Source: Candidatus Gastranaerophilales bacterium (GTDB taxonomy: Bacteria > Cyanobacteriota > Vampirovibrionia > Gastranaerophilales > Gastranaerophilaceae). From it: DNA of 53,652 nucleotides. Made by a program: the position numbers and the translations under genes. The notes below the pieces were generated by a model that saw only the letters and a list, made by a program, of their open reading frames with translations, ran no database searches and was not told the DNA's origin. This document shows, one piece after another, positions 17,256 through 27,229 of this stretch. The stretch's first letter is position 1. Every line of letters starts with the position of its first letter. The DNA lies in contig CANRGC010000013.1 of NCBI GenBank assembly GCA_947630045.1, positions 1 to 53,652 of the forward strand, read 5' to 3'.

Positions 17256-18261
17256 TAGTTTCCTTTATAAATTGTTCAAGCTTAAATAAAGTTTTTCCGC
17301 TTTCAATCAGCTTTTTTGCAAGCTCAAAGCCCGATAAGGGGTTATCTGTTTTTTTGGATAAAACAAATCCCAACGCCGCATTTAAACACACAACGTCTTT
17401 TTTTGCGCCGATTTCTTTCCCTTCAAAAATGTTTCTTATTATTTTTGCGTTTTCTTGTTTACTTCCGCCTTTTAAATCTTCGATTTTAGCCTTTTTAATT
17501 CCGAAAATTTCAGGCTCAAAACAATCTTCAACAACTTCTCCTTGCATAATTCTTGCAAAATAAGTTTTTGAAAAAACCGAAGCTTCATCAAGCCCGCCTT
17601 CTCCAAAAACGGTCATGCCTTCCTTTTGTCCTAAATTTAGCATGACATCCGCAACGGTTTTGACCAGAGCTTTGTCATAAACCCCTATTAATTGGGCTCT
17701 TGCGCCTGACGGGTTAATTAAAGGCCCCAAACAATTAAAAACGGTTCTTATTTTTATTTCGCTTCTTGCCTTGGCAACATTTTTCATAAGCGGGTTAAAT
17801 TTCGGAGCAAACATAAAGCACATGCCTGTTTTTTCAAGCATTTCTTCATTTTGTTCGGAATTAAGCATAATGTTTGCGCCCAATTCTTCTAAAACATCCG
17901 CCGCACCAACTCTTGAGGAAGAAGCCCTTCCGCCGTGTTTTGCAATTTTCACACCGCCCGAGGCCAATACAAAAGCCGAAGCCGTTGAAATGTTAAAAGC
18001 GCCCGAACCGCTTCCGCCCGTGCCTACTATGTCTAAAAAGTCGTTATTTTCAACGTTGAGTTTTTCGCCTTTTTCTTTTAAAACCTTAACCGCAGAGGTT
18101 ATTTCATCCGACGTTTCGCCCTTCATTCTAAGGGCAACAAGAAATGAAGCAATTTGTGCGTCTGAGAGTTTTCCTTCGAGAATTTCTTTCATGATGCCGC
18201 ACATTTCGTCGGCATTAAGGTTTTTTTTGTTTATTAATTTTTCTAAAACTTCAATAAACAT
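17239..18261 (-). CDS. trpD: Anthranilate phosphoribosyltransferase
   Basis: A 340-residue enzyme adding phosphoribose from PRPP to anthranilate. The PRPP-binding glycine motif is DIVGTGGSGSGAFNISTASAFVLASGG in two adjoining parts, and KHGGRASSSRVGAADVLEELG and the FNCLGPLINPSGARAQLIGVY region are typical. It starts one base after pheS. The anthranilate synthase genes trpE and trpG are not in the window, so the cluster is only part of the pathway. Confidence 0.96.
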   Translation of the reverse strand: MFIEVLEKLINKKNLNADEMCGIMKEILEGKLSDAQIASFLVALRMKGETSDEITSAVKVLKEKGEKLNVENNDFLDIVGTGGSGSGAFNISTASAFVLASGGVKIAKHGGRASSSRVGAADVLEELGANIMLNSEQNEEMLEKTGMCFMFAPKFNPLMKNVAKARSEIKIRTVFNCLGPLINPSGARAQLIGVYDKALVKTVADVMLNLGQKEGMTVFGEGGLDEASVFSKTYFARIMQGEVVEDCFEPEIFGIKKAKIEDLKGGSKQENAKIIRNIFEGKEIGAKKDVVCLNAALGFVLSKKTDNPLSGFELAKKLIESGKTLFKLEQFIKETNEYIR

Positions 18262-18262
18262 A

Positions 18263-19297
18263 TTAAAACTGATTTAAAAATCTTACGTCGTTATTAAAAA
18301 ATAATCTTATATCATCAATTGCATATTTTAACATGGTGAGTCTTTCAACGCCCATACCGAAAGCAAATCCGGAATAAACTTCAGGGTCAATTCCGACAGC
18401 CTTTAAAACGTTAGGGTCTACCATGCCTGAACCCAAAATTTCAAGCCAGCCCGTGCCTGAACATGTCGGGCAGCCTTTTCCATGGCACATAATACATTGA
18501 ACATCAACTTCCGCCGAAGGTTCCGTGAACGGGAAGAAACTGCTTCTAAATCTTGTAGGGCGTGATGAACCGAAATAAAGTCTTATAAATTCATTCAAAA
18601 CGCCTTTTAAATCTGAAAAAGTGACGTTTTTATCAACATAAAGCCCTTCAATTTGGTGAAAAAGGTTGTTTTTTCTTGCTGAAACAGACTCTGAACGATA
18701 AACTCTCCCCGGAGAAATAATTTTAATCGGGGGTCTTGAATTTTGCATTTGTCTGACCTGAGCGTTTGAAGTTTGGCTTCTTAAAACAACATTTTCGCCT
18801 ATTTTGGAATAGAAAGTGTCTTGAACATCTCTTGCGGGGTGTTCTTTCGGAACATTCAAAAGGTCAAAATTATATTTTTCAACTTCAACTTCGGGCGAAA
18901 ATTCGTTTTTAATAAGCGAAAATCCCAAAAGTTCAAAAATTTCAACAATTTCATTCACGGTTTTTGTCAGAGGATGAATATGCCCCATTTTTTCATAAGT
19001 CGAAGGCAAAGTCACGTCTATTTTTTCGGCTTTTAATTTTTTATCAAGCTCAAGCTTGTAAAATTCTTCCGCTTTTTTGTTTAAAAGGCTTTCGATTTCT
19101 TTTGAAACTTCATTTGTAAGCGCACCGATTTTTGGTCTTAATTCGGGCGCTATGTCTTTCAAGCCTTTTTTAAGGTTGTTTAATTCGCTTGCCCTTGATA
19201 AATATTTATTCTTAACTTCTTCTAAATCTTTTGAATTTTTAATTTGTTCAATTTCAAGAAGTGCCGTTTTTTTAATTTCTAAGATTTTCTGTTCCAT
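18263..19297 (-). CDS. pheS: Phenylalanyl-tRNA synthetase alpha subunit
   Basis: A 344-residue class II synthetase subunit. The N-terminal coiled coil is followed by the catalytic core with HPLTKTVNEIVEIFELLGF, RDVQDTFYS, LRSQTSNAQVRQM and the motif 3 region GFAFGMGVERLTMLKY. The open frame extends upstream to 19366, but the ATG at 19297 has AAGGA just before it and lies downstream of the promoter. The beta subunit gene pheT is not adjacent. Instead trpD follows after one base, placing pheS at the head of the trp cluster. Confidence 0.95.
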   Translation of the reverse strand: MEQKILEIKKTALLEIEQIKNSKDLEEVKNKYLSRASELNNLKKGLKDIAPELRPKIGALTNEVSKEIESLLNKKAEEFYKLELDKKLKAEKIDVTLPSTYEKMGHIHPLTKTVNEIVEIFELLGFSLIKNEFSPEVEVEKYNFDLLNVPKEHPARDVQDTFYSKIGENVVLRSQTSNAQVRQMQNSRPPIKIISPGRVYRSESVSARKNNLFHQIEGLYVDKNVTFSDLKGVLNEFIRLYFGSSRPTRFRSSFFPFTEPSAEVDVQCIMCHGKGCPTCSGTGWLEILGSGMVDPNVLKAVGIDPEVYSGFAFGMGVERLTMLKYAIDDIRLFFNNDVRFLNQF

Positions 19298-19319
19298 ATT
19301 TTTTTCCTTCAACAAACCA

Positions 19320-19347
19320 ATCATAACAAAAAAAGTGCATATATCAA
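19320..19347 (-). promoter_or_regulatory. Promoter of the pheS-trpDCFBA operon
   Basis: On the minus strand: -35 TTGATA (19342-19347), 16-nt spacer, -10 TATGAT (19320-19325). The predicted transcription start is about 15 nt before the pheS ATG, leaving no room for a Trp leader peptide, attenuator or T-box. Confidence 0.65.
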
Positions 19348-19356
19348 TATTTTTGT

Positions 19357-19362
19357 TATAAT
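19357..19362 (+). promoter_or_regulatory. -10 element of the GT-C-like gene
   Basis: TATAAT ends 9 nt before the ATG at 19372, so the transcript would have almost no 5' leader, and no Shine-Dalgarno sequence is seen. It lies beside the divergent pheS promoter in a 74-nt gap. Confidence 0.5.
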
Positions 19363-19371
19363 ACATTCATT

Positions 19372-20946
19372 ATGGATATTATTTTTTTTATTACGCTTTT
19401 TTTATATATATTTGTGGTTGGGGCGTGCACAACTTTTCTTGATTACGATTTTTTTGCCCGCATGATTGTCGGAAAAACCTTTTTTCAAACGGGGGATGTT
19501 TTAAAATATGATTTTTTGTCATATTCCCACACCCACCCTTGGTATGACCACGAATGGGGCGCAAGCATAATATTTTATTTTGTTCATGACCACTTCGGAG
19601 ATTTGGGGCTTCAGATTTTAAAATTAATATGTCTGGGAACAGCCTTTGTCTTTTTTGTCTTGATTATAAAATTAAGAAGAAAAATTCTTTCTTCAAATAA
19701 AGAATTCCCGATTTTTAATTTTTTATTTTTCTTTGTAATGCTTCAGCCCTTAGGCGACTTAATTTTTTCATTAAGGTGCCACCATTTTACATTTATGTTT
19801 TTTGCAATCTGGCTTTATGTTTTAGAAAAAGCAAGACTTGAAAAAAATTACCGAATTCTCTGGGTTTTGCCCCTTTTAATGGTTATATGGTCAAATATAC
19901 ACGGCGGATGTTTTATGGGGCTTGGAATAACAGGGCTTTATATAATTGGTGCAATTTTGGATAAAAAACCCTTTGCGCCTTTTATATACACCTTTTTAGC
20001 TTCATTCGGCGCAATGTTTATTAACCCATACGGGGTAGATTATGTTAAATTTTTAATCAAAGCAACGACAATGACACGGCCAAACATTGTCGAGTGGCAA
20101 TCGCCATTTTCAAAACATTTCATAACAAAAATGCTTAAGTTTAAAGCCATTATTCTTGCATTTTTAATTTTGTGTGTTGTAAGGTTTAAAAAAACAATTT
20201 CTCTTTCATCTCAAGAAAATTTTGTGTCAAAAGTTAAAGAGGTTTGGAAAAATATTGATAAAACAAAGTTTATTCTCATTCTTGTTTTATTCTTATTAAC
20301 TTTAAAATCAATGAGGTTTATAACTTATTTTGTCTTTATTTTAATTCCTTTCTGTTATGACGATTTTTATACTATTTTTTCAAAACAATTGAAACCAAAG
20401 TGGAACAAATTAAAAGAGATGATAATTTTTTGGTTTATATTAACCGTTTTTCTTTTAAATGTTATAGTAAAAGATTTTAAATACGGAAACTGGCATGCTG
20501 TTTTTCCTTTGACCGAAATTGAATATTTAATTGAAAACAATGTCAAAGGCAACATTTTTGTTCCATTTGAAATCGGAAGCTATGCTTCTTATAAGCTTTA
20601 TCCGAATAATTTTATACTTCACGACGGAAGATATGAAGAAGTTTATGACGTTTCTTTAAATGATTCTTATGCAAAAGATGTTACACTCGGGGTTTTAGGC
20701 TGGAAAAACAGACTTAATGAAATTCACCACGACATTATTTTGCAATATAAAGATTCAAATTTGTATGAATATCTTAAACTGAAAGGGGATGAATATTACC
20801 CGATTATGGAGTCAAACACGTTTGCTCTTTTTATCAGAAAAGATATTTATGACAAGCTTGAAAAACCGATAAGAGTTCCGACAAGCAAACCGGAATTTTA
20901 TAATAAAACCCTTTGGAATACCAATATTGATTGGATGAAAAGATGA
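19372..20946 (+). CDS. Polytopic membrane protein, GT-C glycosyltransferase-like
   Basis: A 524-residue protein with roughly nine or ten membrane helices, then a soluble C-terminal part of about 140 residues. The first loop carries acidic and aromatic residues (LDYDFFARM ... HPWYDHEWGASI), later WSNIHGGCFMG and INPYGVDYVKF. This pattern is seen in a widespread bacterial family resembling lipid-linked-sugar glycosyltransferases of the GT-C fold, where loop-1 acids bind the metal. No substrate can be given. It overlaps the next gene by ATGA, so the two are coupled. The assignment rests on topology and motif spacing, not on a strong family match. Confidence 0.6.
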   Translation: MDIIFFITLFLYIFVVGACTTFLDYDFFARMIVGKTFFQTGDVLKYDFLSYSHTHPWYDHEWGASIIFYFVHDHFGDLGLQILKLICLGTAFVFFVLIIKLRRKILSSNKEFPIFNFLFFFVMLQPLGDLIFSLRCHHFTFMFFAIWLYVLEKARLEKNYRILWVLPLLMVIWSNIHGGCFMGLGITGLYIIGAILDKKPFAPFIYTFLASFGAMFINPYGVDYVKFLIKATTMTRPNIVEWQSPFSKHFITKMLKFKAIILAFLILCVVRFKKTISLSSQENFVSKVKEVWKNIDKTKFILILVLFLLTLKSMRFITYFVFILIPFCYDDFYTIFSKQLKPKWNKLKEMIIFWFILTVFLLNVIVKDFKYGNWHAVFPLTEIEYLIENNVKGNIFVPFEIGSYASYKLYPNNFILHDGRYEEVYDVSLNDSYAKDVTLGVLGWKNRLNEIHHDIILQYKDSNLYEYLKLKGDEYYPIMESNTFALFIRKDIYDKLEKPIRVPTSKPEFYNKTLWNTNIDWMKR

Positions 20947-21416
20947 GAATTTTTATTTTTTTGATATTTTTATCAATAACTCTTTGTTCTTTAGGGGCAG
21001 AGCTTAAGGGCTCAATTTCCGGAAGCACATATGCCGATTATATGGAAAAAATTAACCTTTCGGCTTCACAGAAGGAAAAAATTCTCAATATAAAAAAAGA
21101 AGAAAAACAGGCGCTTGAACCGATTGTTTTAAACATTCATTCAAAAGAAGAAGGGCTGAATTATCTAAAAAGTTTGAAATGCGGCGCTTTTGAGTTTGAA
21201 TGCAAGAAAAAATTAAAAGAAGATATTTTAAAAAGGGAAGAAGAAAAGCTTGAATTAATGCGCCAGATAGAAATAAAAAGAAGATATTACAACATCAGAT
21301 ATCGAAATGTCCTTACACGAAGCCAAGACCATCAAATAAAAGAAATGATTAAAAAAGATGAACATATTGAAAAAGTTTTAAAAGAAAGACAAAAAAAGCA
21401 TAAAAAGAAACGCTAA
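20943..21416 (+). CDS. Small Spy/CpxP-like periplasmic protein
   Basis: A 157-residue protein with a signal peptide (MRIFIFLIFLSITLCSLGAE) and a highly charged helical mature part. Two LTxxQ-type motifs, LSASQKEKI and LTRSQDHQI, are placed as in the Spy/CpxP family of periplasmic chaperone and stress proteins. One cysteine pair (CGAFEFEC) lies between them. The C-terminus is very basic (KERQKKHKKKR). An in-frame ATG at 20931 exists, but the ATG at 20943 forms an ATGA overlap with the upstream stop and gives a proper signal peptide. The last four bases overlap the convergent cysE stop. Confidence 0.65.
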   Translation: MRIFIFLIFLSITLCSLGAELKGSISGSTYADYMEKINLSASQKEKILNIKKEEKQALEPIVLNIHSKEEGLNYLKSLKCGAFEFECKKKLKEDILKREEEKLELMRQIEIKRRYYNIRYRNVLTRSQDHQIKEMIKKDEHIEKVLKERQKKHKKKR

Positions 21417-22072
21417 TTTTCCATTTTTTCTCTTAATTCTTTAATTTCATATGTAAGGCGCCTTATTTCGCAAGTTACGGGGTCAGGAATTTTATTATGT
21501 AAAAGCTGTCCCTGAACAAAGAAGCTCTGTTTGGTAACATGCCCCGGAACGCCGACTACGGTTGAATGTTCGGGAACATCATCAATAACAACGCTTCCTG
21601 CGCCGATATTGGAATCATCACCGATTGTTATATTCCCGAGTATTTTTGCTCCCGCACCTATTGTTACTCTGTTTCCGATTGTGGGGTGGCGTTTTCCCAA
21701 GTCTTTTCCGGTTCCGCCAAGCGTAACACCTTGATATATAAGAACATCATCTCCAATAATTGTTGTTTCGCCAATGACAACGCCCATTCCGTGGTCTATG
21801 AAAAATCTTTCACCTATTGTTGCTTTGGGGTGAATTTCAATTCCCGTTAAAAATCTTGCAAATTGAGAAATAAACCGTGGAATAAAAGGAATTTTCCATT
21901 TTTTTAATTTGTTTGCAATTCTGTATGCTAAAACCGCATGAAAACCTGAATATAAAAGAATAATTTCAAAAACGCTTTTTGCCGCAGGGTCTTTGTCTTT
22001 TATATTGTTAATATCATCCAAAACTCTTTTTATTCCTCTAAAAAGAGCAATTTTAGATTTTTTTTGTTCCAT
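21413..22072 (-). CDS. cysE: Serine O-acetyltransferase
   Basis: A 219-residue enzyme making O-acetylserine for cysteine synthesis. A helical N-terminal part (DPAAKSVFEIILLYSGFHAVLAYRIA) is followed by a left-handed beta helix with hexapeptide repeats: IEIHPKATIGERFFIDHGMGVVIGE, then GVTLGGTG and KRHPTIGNRVTIGAGAKILGNITIGDDSNIGAGSVV in successive segments. The catalytic His lies in IDHGMG. It is of the shorter type common in Gram-positives and cyanobacteria. No cysteine synthase gene is adjacent. Confidence 0.95.
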   Translation of the reverse strand: MEQKKSKIALFRGIKRVLDDINNIKDKDPAAKSVFEIILLYSGFHAVLAYRIANKLKKWKIPFIPRFISQFARFLTGIEIHPKATIGERFFIDHGMGVVIGETTIIGDDVLIYQGVTLGGTGKDLGKRHPTIGNRVTIGAGAKILGNITIGDDSNIGAGSVVIDDVPEHSTVVGVPGHVTKQSFFVQGQLLHNKIPDPVTCEIRRLTYEIKELREKMEN

Positions 22073-22179
22073 ATTTTCCGTAAGTTTTCGCTTTATTTAA
22101 CTTAATAATATATAAAAAAGTTTATTTAGGCAATTTATCTTTGAAAAATGTTTTTATATCAATATAAAGGAGCATTACT

Positions 22180-22731
22180 ATGACTTGGGCAGAAACACTG
22201 AACTCTTGCAGCATGGGACAAAAGCTTTCAAAGTCTATGCAAAATATAAAATTGGATACGAATATAAACCCTGTTGAAATTCAGACAAAAATTGCAGCTC
22301 ACTGTCCAAATCTCGCTTTTCAAAGAAATATTATGCCGTTTAACAATGCAATGAATTTTCAACCATTTCAAGGAGTAACAATGCAACCTCAACCGACATT
22401 ATCTGCGCAAATTCCCCAAATGCAAGCGCAGCCGATACAATATCAACCGTATCAGTACCAAGTTCCCCAAATGCAAGCGCAACCGATACAATATCAAGCA
22501 TATCAGTATCAAGCTCCCCAAATGCAAGCGCAGCCTGCACAAATTACGGCACCCGTCACGGCTCAACAGCCCGTTCCCGTTTCTTATCAAACGGCGCCGC
22601 AATATCAACAGCTTCCTCAGACATATTCGCTGCCGAATACATCAGCCGCAAACGCACCTACAGCTTATATAAATCAGGCTCAACCTCAAACGCAAGCGGG
22701 CGGACAGCTTAATGTTATGACTCAAGGATAG
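22180..22731 (+). CDS. Gln/Pro-rich repeat protein of unknown function
   Basis: A 183-residue protein without a recognised domain. Residues 1-55 are a plausible small ordered region with two cysteines and a helix (INPVEIQTKIAAHC). From residue about 56 it is disordered and rich in Gln, Pro, Ala and Tyr, including a 17-residue tandem repeat (PQMQAQPIQYQAYQYQ type) and ending in TQAGGQLNVMTQG. No signal peptide or membrane helix. AAAGGAG gives a good ribosome binding site, supporting real translation. It stands alone between cysE and the TPR gene. The composition is that of a prion-like or scaffold protein, but this is only a description. Confidence 0.7.
   Translation: MTWAETLNSCSMGQKLSKSMQNIKLDTNINPVEIQTKIAAHCPNLAFQRNIMPFNNAMNFQPFQGVTMQPQPTLSAQIPQMQAQPIQYQPYQYQVPQMQAQPIQYQAYQYQAPQMQAQPAQITAPVTAQQPVPVSYQTAPQYQQLPQTYSLPNTSAANAPTAYINQAQPQTQAGGQLNVMTQG
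22411..22533 (+). repeat. 51-bp tandem repeat within the Q/P-rich gene
   Basis: Units begin at 22411, 22462 and 22513 (TCCCCAAATGCAAGCGCA core); the third is partial. The period is a multiple of three and keeps the frame. Confidence 0.9.
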
Positions 22732-22752
22732 AATTAAATTTTAAAAAAGAGT

Positions 22753-23238
22753 TTACAAATATTTTGTCTGAATTAACTTTTTTAGCGCCTTAGCGTTTAT
22801 TGCGTCCGGTTCGATTTCAATTGCCCTATTAAGAAAAGAAATTGCCTCTTTATATTCCCCGAGTTTCTTTTTTGCAGCCCCCATGGCATATAGCGCATCT
22901 AAAAATTTATCATCAAGCGCAAGCGCTTTTTCCAAATCTTTGACCGCATTTTCAATTTTGGGGTTTTCAATATCTTTTCTTGAAAGAATAATTCTTGCCC
23001 TGTTATAGTATGCGTCCGTCATTTTTTCATCCAGACGAATAGCTTCCGTATAATCAAGCATGGCTTCATCCCAATCTTCAAGCGCCTGATGAGCGACTGC
23101 CCTGTAAAAAAATGAAACCGCAAAATCATTTTTTATTTTAATAGACTTTGTAATTTTTTCAACGGCATCTTTATAATTGCCGTCTTGAATGTCGCCTATT
23201 CCTTCATCAAGATAATATTTATATTGAAAATTTTCCAT
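22753..23238 (-). CDS. Tetratricopeptide repeat protein
   Basis: A 161-residue protein made of about four TPR units from residue 9 to the end, for example AVEKITKSIKIKNDFAVSFFYRA, AMLDYTEAIRLDEKMTDAYYNRA and AISFLNRAIEIEPDAINAKAL. No signal peptide, so a cytoplasmic adaptor is likely. The partner is unknown. AAAGGGG precedes the ATG. It follows gdhA on the same strand but is separated from it by a terminator. Confidence 0.85.
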   Translation of the reverse strand: MENFQYKYYLDEGIGDIQDGNYKDAVEKITKSIKIKNDFAVSFFYRAVAHQALEDWDEAMLDYTEAIRLDEKMTDAYYNRARIILSRKDIENPKIENAVKDLEKALALDDKFLDALYAMGAAKKKLGEYKEAISFLNRAIEIEPDAINAKALKKLIQTKYL

Positions 23239-23266
23239 AATTTCCCCTTTTATTCATTTTCTAGCA

Positions 23267-23294
23267 CAAAAAAAGCCCCTTTTAAAGGGGCTTT
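23267..23294 (-). terminator. Terminator of gdhA
   Basis: AAAGCCCCTT and AAGGGGCTTT arms (23272-23281, 23285-23294) around a tiny loop; on the minus strand a T-run follows. It lies 18 nt beyond the gdhA stop codon. Confidence 0.85.
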
Positions 23295-23311
23295 ATAGCA
23301 TTTAAAAGAAA

Positions 23312-24720
<1,409 letters not shown>

Positions 24721-24736
24721 AATAATACGCCGATTT

Positions 24737-25804
24737 TTAAATTTTGCTTGCGATTAAATCGCCCATTTTCTTTGTTCCGACAAGAATTTTGCCTTCAGAC
24801 ATGATGTCTTTTGTTCGATATCCTTCTTTCAGAACATCTTTGATAGCATTTTCAATTTTTGTATAAGCTTCATCCATTTTAAAAGAATATTTCAACATCA
24901 TTGCGCCCGATAAAATCGTTGCAATCGGGTTAACAACATCTTGACCCGTAAGGTCCGGTGCCGAACCGTGAATTGGTTCATATAAAGAAACGCCCGTGTC
25001 GGAAAGACTTGCAGAGGGTAAAAGCCCCAAAGAACCCGCAAGCATTGAAGCTTCGTCAGATAAAATATCACCGAAAATATTTCCCGTTACGATTGTTGAA
25101 AACTGTTTCGGCGCCCTTACAAGCTGCATTGAAGCGGCGTCAACATACATATGAGATAACTCAACTTCCGGATATTCTTTTGAAACTTCAATTACAATTT
25201 CTCTCCAAAGTCTTGAAACATCAAGAACGTTTGCTTTATCAACGGAACAAAGTTTTTTATCTCTGACCATTGCGGTTTTAAAAGCAACATGGGCAATTCT
25301 TCTGATTTCATCTTCCGTGTAAATCATATTATTAAAGCCGACCTTTTTGCCGTTTCTGATTTCTACTCCTTTTGGTTCGCCAAAATAAACATCGCCCGTT
25401 AATTCACGAATAATCATAATATCAACGCCCGAAACTATTTCGGGTTTTAAGGGGGAAGACGAAACTAATTCTTCCCAAACGATTGCGGGGCGCAAATTTG
25501 CAAAAAGATTTAATTCTTTTCTTATCCCGAGAAGCGCTCTTTCGGGACGAACTTCAGGCGGCAGAGTATCATATTTCCAATCGCCGACAGCGCCGAGCAT
25601 AACGGCATCGGAGTCTTTTGCCGCTTTAATTGTGACATCCGGAAGCGGAGTGCCAAACTTTTCATAAGCAATGCCGCCGATTAAATAATCGTTAAATTGA
25701 AATTTCTTCCCGAATACATCTCCCGTCTTGTTTAAAACTTTTTTTGCTTCCGCCATAACTTCGGGACCTGTGCCGTCTCCGGCAACAACAGTGATATTAT
25801 ACAT
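24737..25804 (-). CDS. leuB: 3-isopropylmalate dehydrogenase
   Basis: A 355-residue NAD-dependent enzyme of leucine synthesis. The N-terminus [17 protein letters not shown], the arginine cluster region [22 protein letters not shown] in two parts, [29 protein letters not shown] and the NAD-site motif [20 protein letters not shown] identify LeuB. It follows leuD after 3 nt. leuA and leuC are not in the window. Confidence 0.96.
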   Translation of the reverse strand: MYNITVVAGDGTGPEVMAEAKKVLNKTGDVFGKKFQFNDYLIGGIAYEKFGTPLPDVTIKAAKDSDAVMLGAVGDWKYDTLPPEVRPERALLGIRKELNLFANLRPAIVWEELVSSSPLKPEIVSGVDIMIIRELTGDVYFGEPKGVEIRNGKKVGFNNMIYTEDEIRRIAHVAFKTAMVRDKKLCSVDKANVLDVSRLWREIVIEVSKEYPEVELSHMYVDAASMQLVRAPKQFSTIVTGNIFGDILSDEASMLAGSLGLLPSASLSDTGVSLYEPIHGSAPDLTGQDVVNPIATILSGAMMLKYSFKMDEAYTKIENAIKDVLKEGYRTKDIMSEGKILVGTKKMGDLIASKI

Positions 25805-25807
25805 TTT

Positions 25808-26308
25808 CTATACTCCTAATTTTTTCTTTGTGTAATTAACAAGTCCGCCGATATCAATTAATTCCTGAATTTCTTTAGGAAAAACTTTTATCGGATATTG
25901 TTTATCGGTTGTTAAATTTTTAATAATTCCGTTTTCCATATCAAGTTCAAGCTCATCACCCGTTTTTGTTTCATCCGGCAGAGTTTCTGATTCGATAATT
26001 ACAAGCCCTATATTAATTGCGTTTCTGTAAAAAATTCTTGCAAAACTTTTTGCAATAACCGCAGAAACCTTGCTTGCCTTAATTGCAATCGGAGCATGTT
26101 CTCTTGATGAACCGCAGCCAAAGTTATCTTTTGCAACTATAAAATCACCTTCTTTAACTTTTGAGGCAAAAGTTGCGTCAATATCTTCCATACAGTGTTT
26201 TTGCAGCTCAACAGGATCAGATGTGTTAAGATATCTTGCAGGAATAATTACGTCTGTATCAACGTCATTTCCGTAACAAAAAGAGTTTCCCTTTTTTAAA
26301 TTTTTCAT
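25808..26308 (-). CDS. leuD: 3-isopropylmalate dehydratase small subunit
   Basis: A 166-residue swivel-domain subunit that pairs with LeuC. Markers are [17 protein letters not shown], the loop [17 protein letters not shown] and [14 protein letters not shown], as in the archaeal-type short LeuD. The open frame extends to 26374, but the ATG at 26308 follows GGAG and starts just before the first conserved strand. An extended -10 (minus-strand TGATAGAAT, 26340-26348) precedes it. LeuC must be encoded elsewhere. Confidence 0.95.
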   Translation of the reverse strand: MKNLKKGNSFCYGNDVDTDVIIPARYLNTSDPVELQKHCMEDIDATFASKVKEGDFIVAKDNFGCGSSREHAPIAIKASKVSAVIAKSFARIFYRNAINIGLVIIESETLPDETKTGDELELDMENGIIKNLTTDKQYPIKVFPKEIQELIDIGGLVNYTKKKLGV

Positions 26309-26339
26309 ATATTTGCTCCATTTACATTTTAGTTTTATT

Positions 26340-26348
26340 ATTCTATCA
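26340..26348 (-). promoter_or_regulatory. Extended -10 promoter of leuD-leuB
   Basis: TGATAGAAT on the minus strand, 31 nt before the leuD ATG. No -35 at the standard distance. Confidence 0.45.
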
Positions 26349-26409
26349 TAATACCATAAAGATAAGTTACACAAAGCATATAAAATGCAAAAGCATTAAG
26401 GAGAAAAAA

Positions 26410-26613
26410 ATGGAAATGCAAGAATCAATCGTTGAAGCTGCCGGACAAATCTGGAATTATTTAAATGAAAACGGCGAAGTAACTACAAGAAAAATGCAAA
26501 AAGACCTTTGCTTGGAAGATAACATGACATTTATGGGTCTTGGCTGGTTGAGCAGAGAAGATAAAATTAATTATCAGAAAAAAGGTGCTCATACAAAGAT
26601 TTCTTTACGTTAA
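26410..26613 (+). CDS. Small winged-helix protein (DUF2582-like)
   Basis: A 67-residue protein with the look of the DUF2582 winged helix-turn-helix family: AAGQIWNYLNENGEVTTRKMQKDL, then FMGLGWLSREDKINYQKKG. A good AAGGAG ribosome binding site lies before the ATG. Such proteins are probably DNA-binding but remain poorly characterised. It is divergent from leuD and ends at a terminator, so it is a one-gene unit. Targets are unknown. Confidence 0.8.
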   Translation: MEMQESIVEAAGQIWNYLNENGEVTTRKMQKDLCLEDNMTFMGLGWLSREDKINYQKKGAHTKISLR

Positions 26614-26630
26614 TCGTAACTTTAAATTTA

Positions 26631-26660
26631 AAAAAGACCTCTTTTTTAAGGGGTCTTTTT
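26631..26660. terminator. Bidirectional terminator
   Basis: AAAAAGACCTC (26631-26641) pairs with GGGGTCTTTTT (26650-26660) with one G-T pair. It serves the DUF2582-like gene and, on the minus strand, the GNAT-like gene whose stop codon touches the hairpin. Confidence 0.85.
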
Positions 26661-27229
26661 TAAATGTCAATTTCAAGAATACATTTATCATAGTCTTTGT
26701 TGAAAAGTTTCATTTTAGAATTGTCATATTTTGAGGTTTGTAAATAAGGCATTTTATCCCAAAAGCCGCCTGAAAAATCAGTCAAATTAATATATATCGC
26801 ATTTCTTTCTTTCGCTAATTTAACAATTTCTTTAAAAAGAGAAGTGCCGAGTTTTGAATATTCACGGTTTTTTCCGCCATACATACTTTTCGGGTTTACT
26901 TCCAGAGAATCAATTTCAATTGTGTTATTTGTTTTATAAGGCATAATTTGGCAAATAGCTTGAATATCACCCTTTTTATCTTCAAGACCGTAATATTTTA
27001 AATAGGTTTTTCCCCTGTTAAAATTCATTCCTCTTGCAATTGCGCCTATCAAACCGCTGTATTTTGAAGTTTCACGCCACTTTTTGGCTTGTTTGCCGAC
27101 AAAATCGTAATCTTTTTCAGGTTCGTATTCAACAAAATCCAAAGCCTCTTTTTCCCCTGTTTTTTTATTTATAACAGCAGATTTTCCTTTATATAATTTT
27201 GTGAAACTTATTGGGGAAATATTCATCAT
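26660..27229 (-). CDS. GNAT-like acetyltransferase, second of a tandem pair
   Basis: A 189-residue protein. The C-terminal half has the order of a GNAT fold: a strand (IEIDSLEVNP), a long helix after a Gly (KLGTSLFKEIVKLAKERNAIYINL) and an aromatic end (GGFWDKMPYL). The usual acetyl-CoA loop QxxGxG/A is weak (REYSKLGTS). It is about half identical in its core to the upstream neighbour 27226-27846. Both begin with a short tail ending PISFxK-Y. The start overlaps the neighbour's stop by ATGA. Substrate unknown; a pure fold guess. Confidence 0.55.
   Translation of the reverse strand: MMNISPISFTKLYKGKSAVINKKTGEKEALDFVEYEPEKDYDFVGKQAKKWRETSKYSGLIGAIARGMNFNRGKTYLKYYGLEDKKGDIQAICQIMPYKTNNTIEIDSLEVNPKSMYGGKNREYSKLGTSLFKEIVKLAKERNAIYINLTDFSGGFWDKMPYLQTSKYDNSKMKLFNKDYDKCILEIDI

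Noticed and set aside
19298-19371. Trp leader peptide, T-box or attenuator before pheS-trp
   Set aside because: The gap is 74 nt, holds two promoters and has no Trp codon run, terminator/antiterminator pair or T-box sequence.
22399-22608. Minus-strand repeat-rich open frames opposite the Q/P-rich gene
   Set aside because: They are mirror products of the 51-bp repeat; the plus-strand frame has the ribosome binding site and the longer frame.
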